The position numbers and the translations under genes were made by a program. From the NCBI GenBank assembly GCA_035479015.1, contig DATIJC010000020.1, positions 1 to 64,000 of the forward strand: a stretch of DNA of 64,000 nucleotides, written 5' to 3'. This stretch comes from DATIJC01 sp035479015 (GTDB taxonomy: Bacteria > Patescibacteriota > Microgenomatia > UBA1400 > UBA12028). Within the stretch, counting starts at the first letter, position 1. Each line of letters starts with the position of its first letter. Positions 17,977-29,201 of the stretch are shown here, in pieces. Below the pieces are notes generated by a model. The model worked only from the letters and a program-made list of their open reading frames with translations, had not been told where the DNA came from and made no database searches.

Positions 17977-20900
17977 TTATACCAATGCTTCGGCCAAAAT
18001 GCCAGATACCTCATTTTGCGTCTGCTCGTCCCAAGTGATGGTATAGGGCAGGCGCATCGACGTATGTGATTCGCCATTGGGGATAAGCACGGTCAATTCA
18101 TCTTCGCCTGGCCGAGTCTTTAGATATCTTCCGATCTCCTGCAACTTCTCTTTGGGAGTGCCACGCGGAATGACAAGCGTGTTGGTTGGCTTATTTGATT
18201 CTTGTGGATTAACCGCTTCTGGCTCACGGACTTTATCTACCTGGAGAGAAAATTTTCCCTCACGAAGTGCTAGCTTGCCCTTCATGATCACTACTTTGTC
18301 TACGCCAAGGAAGTCTTTATACACTGTGTAACTTCTTGGAAATATGACAAAGTCAATTGTGCCTGTGCCATCATCAAGAGTGCCAAAACACATCTCTTCT
18401 TGTTTCTGCTTGGTGAGCACTTGCCGCTGAGTCGCTATGAACCCACCCAGAGATACTACCGCCCCCTCATGCAACTGCTCATCCAAATTTTTGATTTGAT
18501 GCGTAGACAGTTTGGATACTTCATCCAAGGCATCTGCCATAGGATGCCTGGTGAGATAAAAACCAAACAACTCTTTTTCAAACGATAACAGTTCTGCCTG
18601 AGGGTACTCTTCAATGTTCCGGAACGTATCTTTAGTTTCATGCGCTTGGGCATGTGCTTCACCAGTAAATAGGCCATCTTGACCCTCAATTGTGTCAGCA
18701 ACTACGCCTATGCCGCTGCGGATTTCTTCCAACTGCTCCAATATTGATGCCCGTGTGCAAAACGAATCAAAAGCTCCAATTTTTGCTAAACTCTCCAGCA
18801 CCTTTTTATTTACTTTTCTCGCATCAGTTCTGCGCAAAAAATCAGTAAATGATGCAAAGGGTCCATTTTCCCTAGCAGCTTGAATACTTTCAATTGCAGC
18901 TGACCCTACATTTTTGACTGCACCTAAACCAAAGCGTATTGAACTTTCTTCGATACTGAAATCATCGCTGGATTTATTAATATCGGGCGGTAGTACTGTG
19001 ATCCCAAGACGTCTGCACTCACTGATTGCTTGTGAGACCTTCTCTTCCCGATTTGCGCCCATTGAGTGGCTCTCTACGGAGAGCAGTGCGCACATATACT
19101 CAGCAGGGTAGTTGGTCTTCATGTACGCGGTTTGGTAGGCAATCATGGCATAGCCTGCGCTATGTGCACGGCCAAAACCGTAGCCAGCAAATTTCTCAAT
19201 AAATCCCCATACCTTCTCGATCGTCTTTTCGTCGTATCCTTTGGCTTTAGCGCCCTTTTTAAATTTTTCCTTCTCTACCATCATGATCTCAGTTTTTTTC
19301 TTTCCAATGGCACGGCGTAATTCATCCGCTTGGCCCATACTAAAACCTGCCATGACGTTAGCAACCTGCAAACACTGCTCTTGGTACAAGAGAACACCGT
19401 ATGTATCTTTCAGCACCGGCTCCAAATCAATATGTGGGTACTTGATACTCTTGGGATTATTTTTACTAGCTACGAAATCATCAATCAGCGCCATAGGACC
19501 AGGTCGGTACAGCGCCACCATAGCTGCCAGGTCAGAGAAAACACTGGGCTTGAGTGATCGTGCGAGTTTTCGCATACCGCCTGATTCCATTTGAAACACA
19601 CCTGTCGTCTCGCCGCTGGCAATCATTGCATAGACCTTTTTATCATCGATAGGAATACGGGCCAAGTCCACCACTTCGTCGCGTGTTTCTTTCACTACTC
19701 GGATTGATTCTTCTAGGATAGAAAGATTTCGGAGGCCTAAAAAGTCCATCTTCAGTAGTCCGATAGCATCAGATGAAACGTTGAGATCCAATACTTTCAT
19801 GTCATATTGTGTAATAGTCTTACCCGACTTGCTATCTCTTTGAATTGGCGTGTACTCCATGAGTGGCTTATCGGCAATAATCACACCCGCGGCGTGCACA
19901 CTTGTGTGCCGTGCGCTGCCTTCCACCTTCATCGCTAGATCGAGGAGCTCTTTGTACTTGGGCTGCTGATAGTAGATACCGAGTTCAGCCACGCTTGCCA
20001 GCGCATCCTTGATATGCACCACATGTCCTTGTACTGGCTCCGGAATAAGTTTGGCCACATGATCGACTTCCGTATATGACATGCCAAGCACTCTACCGAC
20101 ATCGCGAACAGCGGCCTTGCTCTCCATTCGCCCAAATGTAATGATCTGACCCACTTTGTCCGCTCCGTATTTTGCCGTCACATAGGCGATCACTTCATCA
20201 CGGCGCCTATCTGCAAAATCAATATCGATATCAGGGGTGGATTCACGCTCCGGATTCATGAAACGCTCAAATGGCAGCGCGTGAACAAGTGGATCAATTG
20301 TCGTGATATTTAATGCAAATGAGAGCAGAGATCCGGCGGCAGATCCACGGCCCGGGCCCACGAATATGCCTTGAGATTTTGACCAGTTCACAAAATCCTG
20401 CACAATCAAAAAGTACGTGAGGTAGCCTTTATCCTCAATCACTTTCATTTCATATTGGAGCCTCGCCGCCGCTGAAGCGGGATCAAAAATATTGTTAGGA
20501 TTAGCAGTCGCTTTCTTCTTTTCAAATTCTTTTACGCCGGGATAGATTGAATCCAATCGCTCAAACGCAAGCTTGGCGACATAAGATGACACAGTTTCCC
20601 CTTCCGGAATATCAAATTTTGGGAAAATCACCCTGCCCAATGGGATTTGCAAATCACACTTATTGGCAATTTTTACAGTATTCTCTAGAGCGTCCGGGTA
20701 CTGTCCAAACTCTGCTTCCATTTCTTTGATGGTTTTGAGGTAAAAATCATTGGCTCCCATTTTCATGCGATCTGTATCTGAAATAAGCTTACGTGTTTGA
20801 ATACACAAAAGTGCGTCTTGTGCCCGCGCATCGTCTGGTGAAATGTAGTGAACATCGTTGGTAGCGACTAAGGGTATTCCTAGTTCTCTGGACAACTTCA

Positions 20901-21471
20901 CCATCTCTTCACGCATGTTTTCAACTTCTAGGATCTCCGGATGTGACTGTATCTCGATATAAAAATCACCTTCAAAAAGTTCATAGTATTTTCTCAGTTC
21001 TGCTTTTGCTTCATCGCGCTGATTATTCATGATGAGCTTGCTAAAGCGGCTAGCGAGACACCCACTGGTAGCGATAATTCCCTCATGGTGTTTTTTAAGC
21101 AGATCAAAATCAAAACGGGGTTTATAGGAAAATCCATCCAAGTGTGCAAATGAGGTGAGCTTCATGAGGTTTTGGTACCCAGTAAAATTTTTAGCGAGCA
21201 ATAATATGTGAAATTGGTCGGCGCCCATTTTCGCTTGCTTCTCTCGCATGTCACCAGCTGACATGTAGCCTTCCATACCGACGATGGGTTTCATTTCCTT
21301 GGCGCGAAGCTTGTTATAGAAGTGAACCGCACCGTGCATGACACCGTGATCGGTTATAGCCAACGCATCCTGGCCGTCATCATGTGCGCGTGTTGCTAAT
21401 TCTGGGATTTTTGACAGCCCATCTAGGAGTGAAAACTCTGTATGGACGTGCAGATGGACAAAAGAAGACAT
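17977..21471 (-). CDS. dnaE: DNA polymerase III subunit alpha
   Basis: Replicative polymerase, 1164 aa. N-terminal PHP domain: 'HLHVHTEFSLLDGLSKIP', 'ITDHGVMHGAVHFY'. Polymerase active site: 'GRGSAAGSLLSFAL' and 'PDIDIDFADRRRDEVI'. Thumb/fingers: 'GGMRKLARSLKPSVFSDL' and 'FMEKFAGYGFGRAHSAGYAM'-like block. A helix-hairpin-helix lies near residue 850, and an OB fold near 990-1080 ('VSLGGFIATQRQVLTKQKQE'). No separate proofreading subunit is seen in the window. It heads a dnaE-pyrG-PRTase unit. Confidence 0.98.
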   Translation of the reverse strand: MSSFVHLHVHTEFSLLDGLSKIPELATRAHDDGQDALAITDHGVMHGAVHFYNKLRAKEMKPIVGMEGYMSAGDMREKQAKMGADQFHILLLAKNFTGYQNLMKLTSFAHLDGFSYKPRFDFDLLKKHHEGIIATSGCLASRFSKLIMNNQRDEAKAELRKYYELFEGDFYIEIQSHPEILEVENMREEMVKLSRELGIPLVATNDVHYISPDDARAQDALLCIQTRKLISDTDRMKMGANDFYLKTIKEMEAEFGQYPDALENTVKIANKCDLQIPLGRVIFPKFDIPEGETVSSYVAKLAFERLDSIYPGVKEFEKKKATANPNNIFDPASAAARLQYEMKVIEDKGYLTYFLIVQDFVNWSKSQGIFVGPGRGSAAGSLLSFALNITTIDPLVHALPFERFMNPERESTPDIDIDFADRRRDEVIAYVTAKYGADKVGQIITFGRMESKAAVRDVGRVLGMSYTEVDHVAKLIPEPVQGHVVHIKDALASVAELGIYYQQPKYKELLDLAMKVEGSARHTSVHAAGVIIADKPLMEYTPIQRDSKSGKTITQYDMKVLDLNVSSDAIGLLKMDFLGLRNLSILEESIRVVKETRDEVVDLARIPIDDKKVYAMIASGETTGVFQMESGGMRKLARSLKPSVFSDLAAMVALYRPGPMALIDDFVASKNNPKSIKYPHIDLEPVLKDTYGVLLYQEQCLQVANVMAGFSMGQADELRRAIGKKKTEIMMVEKEKFKKGAKAKGYDEKTIEKVWGFIEKFAGYGFGRAHSAGYAMIAYQTAYMKTNYPAEYMCALLSVESHSMGANREEKVSQAISECRRLGITVLPPDINKSSDDFSIEESSIRFGLGAVKNVGSAAIESIQAARENGPFASFTDFLRRTDARKVNKKVLESLAKIGAFDSFCTRASILEQLEEIRSGIGVVADTIEGQDGLFTGEAHAQAHETKDTFRNIEEYPQAELLSFEKELFGFYLTRHPMADALDEVSKLSTHQIKNLDEQLHEGAVVSLGGFIATQRQVLTKQKQEEMCFGTLDDGTGTIDFVIFPRSYTVYKDFLGVDKVVIMKGKLALREGKFSLQVDKVREPEAVNPQESNKPTNTLVIPRGTPKEKLQEIGRYLKTRPGEDELTVLIPNGESHTSMRLPYTITWDEQTQNEVSGILAEALV

Positions 21472-21509
21472 GGGGATATCCTACGGCAAAACTTGAGAAA
21501 GATGAAGAG

Positions 21510-24509
21510 TTAGAGTGTTGCAAGTACGTAATCCTTCAAACCCTCATCTGAAACACTATTATAGAGCGCCAGCTTAATTGAAAATTTTTCACCAGGGTGG
21601 TTCTGCAACCAAAGGTTTGCTGCACTATCAACATCCACCTCATTTTTTATTCCATTTTTGAATTCAGTTTTGATCCAGGTTTCTGGAGTTATATCTTCAT
21701 TTTCAAGACTTTCTTCCTCTGGGGTTAATTCTTCAGTCGCTTCTGTTTGAGGAGTAACACGCGGCATTACAATAGTTGGTTGACTCACCTCACGCAAAAC
21801 TTGCGTCGTGCTCTTTCCTTCGAAGGGAGGCATATGAAAGAACATTTTTACTTTATTCACTTCGGCATTATGCCGGATATCGTTGGGATCTACAGCTGGT
21901 ACTCTCCATCCGATTGCTTGTTCAGGAAATTGAAAAGCCTCACTAGCCTGGCTCTCATACACCGAATAAACCTCTGCAACCATCTCAGCTCTATTTGACT
22001 CAATTTTCCCTACATTTTCGATCAAGCGTGCTAAGTATCTAGGGGTATCAAGTAGTTCGGCAACAATCTTTGGTGAAACTTTCTTCTCTAATACAAGTTG
22101 AGCTATTACTTCTCTCAGTTTTTCCAGGGTATTTTTGAAATCGTCTTCTTGAAGCTTTCTATTAACTTTGACACCTTCTGACATTGCATTAACTGATTCC
22201 ATTATTTGCTCAGGCCAACTAGAATTTGCCACAAAAAGTGGCATGGTAAAAACTTTTTCAATCTTACTAAGTACTTCCGACGAATCACCGCTCACCCCTT
22301 CCCCGAAGACCTGTATCGCATACTGGAGCGCTTCCGCTGGTGTTACTTCGACATCTTCTGGAATTAGACTGAGTGCACGTTCAAACTCCGGCTTATAACT
22401 TTCGTTGGATATGTTGAGATCAACTTGTTTCAACCGTACCACGTTGGCCTCAAAAGTTTCTTTTAATTCGTTGTCTTTTTCAGATTTCTTTTTCTTGTCT
22501 CCAATATGCCTAGCTTGATCCTGTGCGTATGAAACAGCTGACTCAATGGCGCTATAGAAATCGCTCAGAGGACTATTGAATAGTAAGCTCTCTTGTCCTT
22601 CAGGTATCCTTCCCTGTCCCATTGCCACTAAAAATAAACTTTGAGGATTATTGACAAGCAATAAACTAGACAATAAGCGTTGAGACCGCTCTTTGGATGT
22701 CTGCATATTCGCACGTGTCTTTTTAATCCTATTAAGTTCTTTTCTTTGTTCTCTGACTTTATCCTTCTTATCACTTTCTTTATTTTTGGACAACCATGTT
22801 TCAATCTTAGTGATCTCTCCTGTCAATCTTTGCACATCTTGTAAGTCGTCACTAAGTGACATTTCAATCAGTAATTGTGACGCTTCAACTGCTTCCGCTA
22901 TGTCCTCAAGCACATGGTTCACAACTTCATTAAATTCATCCTCCTTAGCAATTGCGTCCAAGAGCTTCGAGTATTGCTTCCTGCGCAGTTCTAACAACCT
23001 ATCTGATAACTGTGATGTATATGTAGTTTTGGGATATGCTGCTTGATCAATTAAGTCGAATAACGCCTGATGTATTGAGTCCAAATCGTATGTTTTACCC
23101 CAGAGTAAGATTTTTCGTCCTCTGTCAGTCAGGCTTTCAGGCATTCCTGCAAGGAACATCTCGTTCTCTTGTTCGGATAATGGATGATTTTGAATTTGAA
23201 CCACCTCTGTAAAGAATGCGACTGAGTATGTTTCAACCATTGCGTTATCAAGATAACCCTCTAGTGCGCTTAGGTAATGCAGAAGTTCTACAGTGCGGCT
23301 GCCTAAACTCTCCAGTATCCTTTCGGCAGGAAGCCCAAGATGCTCTAAAATGTTGCTGATCCGTACTAATGCTTGGTCGGAATGGCCTTCAAGTTGGTTC
23401 GCTGCAAGTAGCTGTTGAATATCCTGGTGCAATATCTCATAGCTCTGTATCTGCAAACGGGCTCGGTCCGAAGCGTCGATTCGCTTTTTCTTGGTATTAT
23501 TCTTTCTTGCATCAGTTTCCAACCTTTTCTCTTCAGTGACTAATAGTTCCTGGTAACCTTGCTGTAATTTTTTTACAAAAAGCACCTGGACATAGTTTTC
23601 AGGATAGCAGATGAACTCTTGGCAACGCTCTTCAACTAACCGCTCCTTTGTTGCCCGTTTTTCTTCGCGGGTTTGTCGGCGCTGTTCTCGAGCTGCTTGT
23701 TCTTGCGATACTAAATGGACATATTCTTCTGTAGATCCTCCCTCAGCGTGCATCACCCAAAACTTTCCAGGTACGTCTGTCGGCGCGTAGCGTGATCCTT
23801 CGTCGGCGAAAATTGAAGTGAACTCGGCAGTGGTCAAAGATTCAATGAGGTCGTCATTGCTCGCCCCAGGTTGAAAATTGTAACGGTCAATGCGCGCCGC
23901 ACCATCAAATTCAGGGGTTTCAAAAAGCTTAGCTAGAGGCTGACCAGGTATATCCGCTTCCGCAGCCTCTGGTTCCGTTATTTCTTCTACCTCACTATCT
24001 GTCACATCATCTTCGGGCTCAACATGATTTCCCTGTTCAGCGGGAAGTTCAATAATTTGTCCGAATATTCCCTCTCTACCACGCCAAGAATGTATAACAT
24101 CAATTATTCTTGGATCAGAATTGACTTCCAAACGAGCGTCGGGCTCATTTTCCTCAACAAACGCATACAGAGAATCTAAGTTCCCCAAGATCTCAGACAT
24201 TGTTCCATGCTTAAAAACAAGTTGCATTCCATCGTCCAAACTTTTCTGAAGAAAATCAAATGCCAGCTTCGTTTCCTCTCGTTTTAATCTATCTTGCTCA
24301 GAAAGTGCTGTGGCCTGCTCAGGCACTTTTGGAATAGGTGGTAGTCTCTCTTCTCTAACTCCCTCAAAATCACCAGGGTTAGCGCGTGTGTCGTATGGGC
24401 GTGAGGAGGCCTCTCCCCTATCCGGTAAAGGTTGGAGTGGGACCATTCTACTTTTCTTAGATTTGGACGGTAACTGTTCAACCCCCATACCTTGGTCCTT
24501 ACTGGCCAT
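21510..24509 (-). CDS. large hypothetical helical protein, 999 aa
   Basis: Start chosen at the ATG at 24509, which has a good AAGGAG ribosome binding site and overlaps the gatB stop by 11 nt; an upstream start at 24551 is possible. No signal peptide or membrane segment. The N-terminal 100 residues are Pro/Ser/Arg-rich and probably disordered, then an acidic stretch near 170-200. A highly charged coiled-coil-like region around 300-360 ('[20 protein letters not shown]') follows, with another Lys-rich coil near 590-630. I do not recognise any domain. It lies between gatB and dnaE, in the same direction. Confidence 0.7.
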   Translation of the reverse strand: MASKDQGMGVEQLPSKSKKSRMVPLQPLPDRGEASSRPYDTRANPGDFEGVREERLPPIPKVPEQATALSEQDRLKREETKLAFDFLQKSLDDGMQLVFKHGTMSEILGNLDSLYAFVEENEPDARLEVNSDPRIIDVIHSWRGREGIFGQIIELPAEQGNHVEPEDDVTDSEVEEITEPEAAEADIPGQPLAKLFETPEFDGAARIDRYNFQPGASNDDLIESLTTAEFTSIFADEGSRYAPTDVPGKFWVMHAEGGSTEEYVHLVSQEQAAREQRRQTREEKRATKERLVEERCQEFICYPENYVQVLFVKKLQQGYQELLVTEEKRLETDARKNNTKKKRIDASDRARLQIQSYEILHQDIQQLLAANQLEGHSDQALVRISNILEHLGLPAERILESLGSRTVELLHYLSALEGYLDNAMVETYSVAFFTEVVQIQNHPLSEQENEMFLAGMPESLTDRGRKILLWGKTYDLDSIHQALFDLIDQAAYPKTTYTSQLSDRLLELRRKQYSKLLDAIAKEDEFNEVVNHVLEDIAEAVEASQLLIEMSLSDDLQDVQRLTGEITKIETWLSKNKESDKKDKVREQRKELNRIKKTRANMQTSKERSQRLLSSLLLVNNPQSLFLVAMGQGRIPEGQESLLFNSPLSDFYSAIESAVSYAQDQARHIGDKKKKSEKDNELKETFEANVVRLKQVDLNISNESYKPEFERALSLIPEDVEVTPAEALQYAIQVFGEGVSGDSSEVLSKIEKVFTMPLFVANSSWPEQIMESVNAMSEGVKVNRKLQEDDFKNTLEKLREVIAQLVLEKKVSPKIVAELLDTPRYLARLIENVGKIESNRAEMVAEVYSVYESQASEAFQFPEQAIGWRVPAVDPNDIRHNAEVNKVKMFFHMPPFEGKSTTQVLREVSQPTIVMPRVTPQTEATEELTPEEESLENEDITPETWIKTEFKNGIKNEVDVDSAANLWLQNHPGEKFSIKLALYNSVSDEGLKDYVLATL

Positions 24510-25794
24510 GTAACTCCTTTTGGATCGATTCTTGCACTCTTTCTCTATCAACTCTGCCTGCTTTTTTAAATACCATGCCGATTATAAACCCTAGCACCTG
24601 CTGTTTGCCAGCTTTATAATCACTGACAGCCTTTGGATTCTCAGAAAGCACTGTCGCAATCACCTGGGACAATTTACTATCATCCATTTGCACCGTACTT
24701 TCAAGAGCTGCCATCTGTTCCAGTAGTATTTCTTTTGTATCACCTGTTATTTTCCCATTCACCACCAAGTTAGCTACTCTTGCAGCACTACCTCCCAATT
24801 CTTCCATAACAGCCACTAGTTTTGGATTTTTGGCAATAATTTTTGCATCTGATTCTTTCAGTCCAAGCTCTTGTAAATGAGCGACAGTTTCCTGTGGAAG
24901 CCGCGGTAGAGCAGACATGATCCCCTCAACAAACTCTTTTGTGAAGTGTAATGGCGGTAGGTCTGGATCTGGGAAATAGCGATAGTCTTCCGCGGACTCT
25001 TTACTTCGCTGGGCAAATGTTTCACCCTTGGATTCGTTCCACCCACGTGTTTCTTGTCTCGGCAATTCGCCTTTTCTCCGAATCTCTGATTGTCTCACTG
25101 TCTCAAAAGCAATTGCTCGTTCTATGTATCTGAAAGAGTTTAAGTTTTTGACCTCTACTTTATATGGTGGTAAAGATTTATCAAAGGTTACGCTGATATT
25201 TGCTTCTAGGCGCATGGAACCCTTTTCCATGTCAGCGCTACTAACTTCTAGTGCTTTGATAATTTCAGCAATTTTTTTGGTATAGGCTTTGGCAGCCTCA
25301 GGAGAATGAATGTCAGGCTCACTAACTATCTCTACTAGTGGTACTCCAGAGCGGTTAAAGTCGATCAAGGATTCATTATTTTGATGAAGTAATTTCCCTG
25401 TATCTTCTTCCAAATGAACGCGAGTAATCCGTACTGGACCAAATTCAGTATCTACGCTACCTTCGTAGCACAGCGGCTGATCATACTGGCTGATTTGATA
25501 GCCCTTTGGGAGATCCGGGTAAAAATAATGTTTGCGGTCAAATTTAGAAAACAAATTGATCTTGCACCCGAGAGCTAATCCAATCTTAATCGTCCACTCA
25601 ATCGCCTTTTTATTCGCAACCGGTAGTGCTCCGGGCATCCCTAGACACACTGGACAGGTGTAGATGTTAGGTTCTGGTGCAAAAAACGGATCATTCTTGC
25701 AGCCACAAAACATCTTGCTCTTTGTCGCAAGTTCGACGTGAATCTCAATCCCCACAACTGGTGTAAATGTACTTATTTTATCCATGCGTTCCAT
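24499..25794 (-). CDS. gatB: Asp-tRNA(Asn)/Glu-tRNA(Gln) amidotransferase subunit B
   Basis: tRNA-binding subunit that, with GatA and GatC, converts misacylated Glu-tRNA(Gln) or Asp-tRNA(Asn). 431 aa, slightly short for the family (about 470-480). Motifs: '[20 protein letters not shown]', '[15 protein letters not shown]', '[20 protein letters not shown]', '[10 protein letters not shown]'-type '[11 protein letters not shown]'. The C-terminal YqeY-like helical tail is present. ATG at 25794 or 25785 could be used; both overlap the gatA end. Confidence 0.97.
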   Translation of the reverse strand: MERMDKISTFTPVVGIEIHVELATKSKMFCGCKNDPFFAPEPNIYTCPVCLGMPGALPVANKKAIEWTIKIGLALGCKINLFSKFDRKHYFYPDLPKGYQISQYDQPLCYEGSVDTEFGPVRITRVHLEEDTGKLLHQNNESLIDFNRSGVPLVEIVSEPDIHSPEAAKAYTKKIAEIIKALEVSSADMEKGSMRLEANISVTFDKSLPPYKVEVKNLNSFRYIERAIAFETVRQSEIRRKGELPRQETRGWNESKGETFAQRSKESAEDYRYFPDPDLPPLHFTKEFVEGIMSALPRLPQETVAHLQELGLKESDAKIIAKNPKLVAVMEELGGSAARVANLVVNGKITGDTKEILLEQMAALESTVQMDDSKLSQVIATVLSENPKAVSDYKAGKQQVLGFIIGMVFKKAGRVDRERVQESIQKELHGQ

Positions 25795-27149
25795 TCTGTC
25801 GCTTGTTCATACGCGTAGGCGGCCTGGATCATGCGCTCTTCTTGCCACATGGGGGCAACAATGTTCAAACCAAGATACAAATTCGTTTTCTGATCGTGAT
25901 ACATTGGCACGTTTATTCCAGGTAAACCAGAAATAGAACTCGGTTCTACCAACATATCCGCCAATTCTCCAAACATCGGGTTATCTCCGAGAGCGCCAAT
26001 TTTTTGGGCAAACCCAGGCGATGTTGGTGAGATCAATAAATCGTATTTTTCAAACAGCTCGTTGTAGTTTTGAATGTACATTGAGCGAACTTGTTGCGCC
26101 TTCACATAGTACTTATCTGAATATCCTTTTGAAAGTGTGAAGGTTCCCAGCATGATGCGTCGTCTGGCTTCTTCGCCAAAGAACGAACGGTCATTGCCAT
26201 AACGCACACCGTCATAGCGGGCTAAATTACTGCTCACTTCGCTGCGCTGTACCACTGTGTACACAGCAATCGCTAGATCCGGTTTCATTGCCTTCGCAGT
26301 TTCTACTGTTGCGCCCAAGTTTTCAAATACTTTGCCGGCTTGCTGTAGCGCATTGGCAACTACTGTACCCTTAATTTTCTCATGTTCACTATAGAGAAGT
26401 CCGATACGCAACCCTTTCACCCCTTTTTTTATCTCCTTTGTAAAATCAGGAACGGGCAGCTTGGAAGTGGTCCCATCATATTTATCACTCCCAGCGATAA
26501 TATTTAAAAGAATAGCCGTGTCATCTACTGTTTTTCCCATTGGCCCTGGGCTATCAAGTGACGAGCCCATCGCTACAACACCTGCACGGCTAACGCGTCC
26601 ATACGTTGGCTTCAATCCGACGATCCCGCACCAACTAGCTGGTTGGCGTATAGATCCAGCCGTTTCTGAGCCAATGGCGGCGATACATAAATCTGCGGCT
26701 ACCGCTGCAGCGCTCCCGCCAGAAGAGCCCCCTGGCAAATACTCAAGATTTCGGGGGTTTTTAGTCGGACCAAAGTCGGATGTCTCTGTACTGCTCCCGT
26801 GCGCCCAAGCGTCCATATTGGTTTTACCAATGATTGCTGCACCAGCCTCTTTTAGTTTCTTCGTGACAGTTGACTCGTATGGTGGTTTAAAATTTTCTAA
26901 AACTTTCGAACTCGCAGTCGTTACTAATCCCTTAGTCAAAAAGTTATCTTTAATTGCCAACGGTGCTCCTAACAAACTATTTGGATTTTGGAGTTTGGAT
27001 TTTGGATTTTTGTTCCTCGCTAAATATATGTTTAGTTTTGGATTCTCTTGGTCAATCGCTTCGTTAATTTCAGCCAGTACGTCGTCCGGCGAAATTTCTC
27101 TTGCTTTCACTTTATCCAAATACTGTTTTAAGGTTAAATTTCTTAGCAT
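25773..27149 (-). CDS. gatA: glutamyl-tRNA amidotransferase subunit A
   Basis: Amidase that frees ammonia from glutamine for GatB. 458 aa. Amidase-signature catalytic triad: Lys in '[10 protein letters not shown]', Ser in '[12 protein letters not shown]', Ser in '[12 protein letters not shown]'. Just before the Lys the sequence '[11 protein letters not shown]' is encoded by a TTTTGGATT-type repeat (about 26980-27015), replacing the usual helix there. It is preceded by gatC (2 nt gap) and overlaps gatB. Confidence 0.97.
   Translation of the reverse strand: MLRNLTLKQYLDKVKAREISPDDVLAEINEAIDQENPKLNIYLARNKNPKSKLQNPNSLLGAPLAIKDNFLTKGLVTTASSKVLENFKPPYESTVTKKLKEAGAAIIGKTNMDAWAHGSSTETSDFGPTKNPRNLEYLPGGSSGGSAAAVAADLCIAAIGSETAGSIRQPASWCGIVGLKPTYGRVSRAGVVAMGSSLDSPGPMGKTVDDTAILLNIIAGSDKYDGTTSKLPVPDFTKEIKKGVKGLRIGLLYSEHEKIKGTVVANALQQAGKVFENLGATVETAKAMKPDLAIAVYTVVQRSEVSSNLARYDGVRYGNDRSFFGEEARRRIMLGTFTLSKGYSDKYYVKAQQVRSMYIQNYNELFEKYDLLISPTSPGFAQKIGALGDNPMFGELADMLVEPSSISGLPGINVPMYHDQKTNLYLGLNIVAPMWQEERMIQAAYAYEQATEWNAWIK
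26980..27015. repeat. intragenic TTTTGGATT repeat in gatA
   Basis: Plus strand reads TTGGATTTTGGAGTTTGGATTTTGGATTTTTG in two blocks of the heptad-like unit TTTTGGA. It is in frame and encodes '[11 protein letters not shown]' between the N-terminal helices and the catalytic-Lys strand of GatA. The same unit recurs in ileS at 55052-55087. Confidence 0.7.
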
Positions 27150-27151
27150 AA

Positions 27152-27451
27152 CTACTCACCAATCAATTGCGGTACCACAAAATATCCATCGTGTTTATTT
27201 GATGCATTACTCAGCGCTTCCTCCTGTGTAAACATGCGCTCCTCGTCTACCTCATCTTCTCGCAATACATTTTCCAAGCCAGTCACCTGATGTGTGGGCT
27301 CCACTCCGGATGTATCTACGTCCATGAGTTGGTCAACTACCTTGAGAGTCGTGACAAAACCCGAAGCTAATTTTTCCTCTTCAGCCTTCGTGACAGGTAT
27401 GTTTGCGAGATTTGCAATGTGCGCGACAAGCTGCGCATTCATGACGGACAT
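27152..27451 (-). CDS. gatC: glutamyl-tRNA amidotransferase subunit C
   Basis: 99 aa stabilising subunit of GatCAB. Pattern 'VAHIANLANIPVTKAEEEKLASGF', then 'VDQLMDVDTSGVEPTHQVTGLENVLREDEV', split by the family's Pro/His turn, is typical. It is first in the order gatC-gatA-gatB. The start codon lies 13 nt after the htpX stop, so it may belong to the htpX transcript. Confidence 0.94.
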   Translation of the reverse strand: MSVMNAQLVAHIANLANIPVTKAEEEKLASGFVTTLKVVDQLMDVDTSGVEPTHQVTGLENVLREDEVDEERMFTQEEALSNASNKHDGYFVVPQLIGE

Positions 27452-27463
27452 ATGGGTTATATT

Positions 27464-28396
27464 CTACATCGATTTTAATCTTTTGATGCGGTCAGCAAGG
27501 GGTGGATGCGTAGAAAAAAGTCCAGAGAGAAATCCGACAGCACCATTGCCTTCAAACTTCATATTTGGGGTGTCCAAATGAAATGGGCTGTGAATATACA
27601 GATGTGCCGTGGCTTTGTTAGCAGCTTCAAGAGGTTCACGGTCAGCGCCAAGCTTGGCAAGGGCCGACGCTAGTCCTGGTGGATACTTAGTCAGAGCCGC
27701 TCCGGAAGCATCAGCTAAGTATTCGCGCTCTCTAGAGATAGCTAGCTGGATCAAGGTTGCGATAATTGGCGACAAAATAGCAAAGACAATTCCCAGGACA
27801 AAGAAAATCATCTGTGAATCTCCACCTTCGCGGTTGTTACGCCGTTTGCCCCCGCCAAAATAGGTAATGCGCAAAAACCAGTCACCAAGCAACGCGACCA
27901 ATCCCACTAGGATCGAAACGATAGACATCAAGCGCGTGTCATAGTTTCTTACATGTGATAGCTCGTGAGCGATCACACCTTCAAGTTCTGTACGATCAAG
28001 ACGAGAGAGAATTCCTGTTGTTGCACACAAAGCTGCGTGTTGTGGATCACGACCCGTAGCGAATGCATTCATTGCGGTGTCGTCTATAACATAGAGCTTT
28101 GGCATTGGTAAACCTGCTGCCAAGCATAAGTTTTCAGTGACTGTATAGAACATGAAGTCGTGTTTGCGGTCAGCAGGACGTGCGCCTGAGATACCCAAAA
28201 CTATTTGATCGGAAAAGTAATAACTGCCCAAAGACGTAGCTCCAGCGATGACCAGCGCAAAGCCTGAAATAGAGAGCGGATCATACCCCAAGCCTTGGGC
28301 CATGACGTATGCGACAGCAACCACGAACACCACAAACAAGATCATGATGATCCAGCTTTTACGTTTGTTCTGGTCAACCGCCTGATAAAAATTCAT
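27464..28396 (-). CDS. htpX: membrane zinc protease HtpX
   Basis: 310 aa M48 metalloprotease for membrane protein quality control. Two N-terminal transmembrane segments (about residues 15-32 and 37-56). Zinc site HELSH in 'VIAHELSHVRNYD', third ligand Glu in 'REREYLADASGA'. Two more hydrophobic segments lie around residues 155-215. It starts 1 nt from the end of the 259-aa gene and belongs with lemA, with which htpX is frequently linked. Confidence 0.96.
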   Translation of the reverse strand: MNFYQAVDQNKRKSWIIMILFVVFVVAVAYVMAQGLGYDPLSISGFALVIAGATSLGSYYFSDQIVLGISGARPADRKHDFMFYTVTENLCLAAGLPMPKLYVIDDTAMNAFATGRDPQHAALCATTGILSRLDRTELEGVIAHELSHVRNYDTRLMSIVSILVGLVALLGDWFLRITYFGGGKRRNNREGGDSQMIFFVLGIVFAILSPIIATLIQLAISREREYLADASGAALTKYPPGLASALAKLGADREPLEAANKATAHLYIHSPFHLDTPNMKFEGNGAVGFLSGLFSTHPPLADRIKRLKSM

Positions 28397-29175
28397 TACT
28401 TCCTCTTTCGTTTGCCTTCTTCTTTTATTTTATCTCCTCGCATGAGCGGCTGTATACTTTGTTCATACTCAATAACAAAGTTGTCTACCTGGTTGCCAGA
28501 GAACCCTATTCTTGTATATTTTCCACAAATGTAGAGCCCGTTAAGTACTTGCCGTCGCTGTCCACCTCTGATTATCCCTTGTTTAGGTATTTCTGAAACA
28601 CCATATTCCCTAGCAATCCACCAAACAAACTCTTGAATCAGATAGAAGCAATATCCAACTTCTGAAATCTGCTTTTCTCTCACCTCAACGAGAACCTTAG
28701 ACACGATTTTTTCATCATAAAAGTTTTGTTCATATGATATTTGGTGAACTATATCATCCGGGTCTCGAACTCTTCCTTCCTCACGATATATTTGTTGATC
28801 CAGATAGAACTTCACCAACAGATCAATATATGTTCGAATTTCATTCAAGTGATCAACTACTTCCTGATCCCTTACTTCTTCACCTTCTGTATTTAACAAT
28901 TCATATAGCGCAACAATATTCTCATACGTATCAGAAACTTTGTTGAAATGCTCGAGATAACTTAGAGCATTTCTAGTTACAATATCAGCACATAAATTGC
29001 GAAATTCAGAAAGATTCTCAAAACCAATTTGTTTTGCGTATGTTTGAAAGTGTAAATATTCATCAAGTATTCGCCCATAACGTGTGCCAGAGATGCTATC
29101 GCTATACAAAGTAGCAAGTTGCTCAATTGACGCGACACGTTGATCAAACTCAACTTTAGAAATATGGTTAGCCAT
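28396..29175 (-). CDS. hypothetical protein between lemA and htpX, 259 aa
   Basis: Soluble, helical protein with no signal peptide, rich in Tyr, Glu and Ile, with a very basic C-terminal tail ('KEEGKRKRK'). A hydrophobic patch 'YCFYLIQEFVWWIAREYG' lies near residues 177-194. I recognise no domain. Its stop shares a base with the htpX start region, and lemA ends 26 nt upstream, so it is inserted into the common lemA-htpX pair. A role with that membrane-stress system is possible but unsupported. Confidence 0.65.
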   Translation of the reverse strand: MANHISKVEFDQRVASIEQLATLYSDSISGTRYGRILDEYLHFQTYAKQIGFENLSEFRNLCADIVTRNALSYLEHFNKVSDTYENIVALYELLNTEGEEVRDQEVVDHLNEIRTYIDLLVKFYLDQQIYREEGRVRDPDDIVHQISYEQNFYDEKIVSKVLVEVREKQISEVGYCFYLIQEFVWWIAREYGVSEIPKQGIIRGGQRRQVLNGLYICGKYTRIGFSGNQVDNFVIEYEQSIQPLMRGDKIKEEGKRKRK

Positions 29176-29201
29176 GTCTACTCACTTATTTCGCCATAAA
29201 T

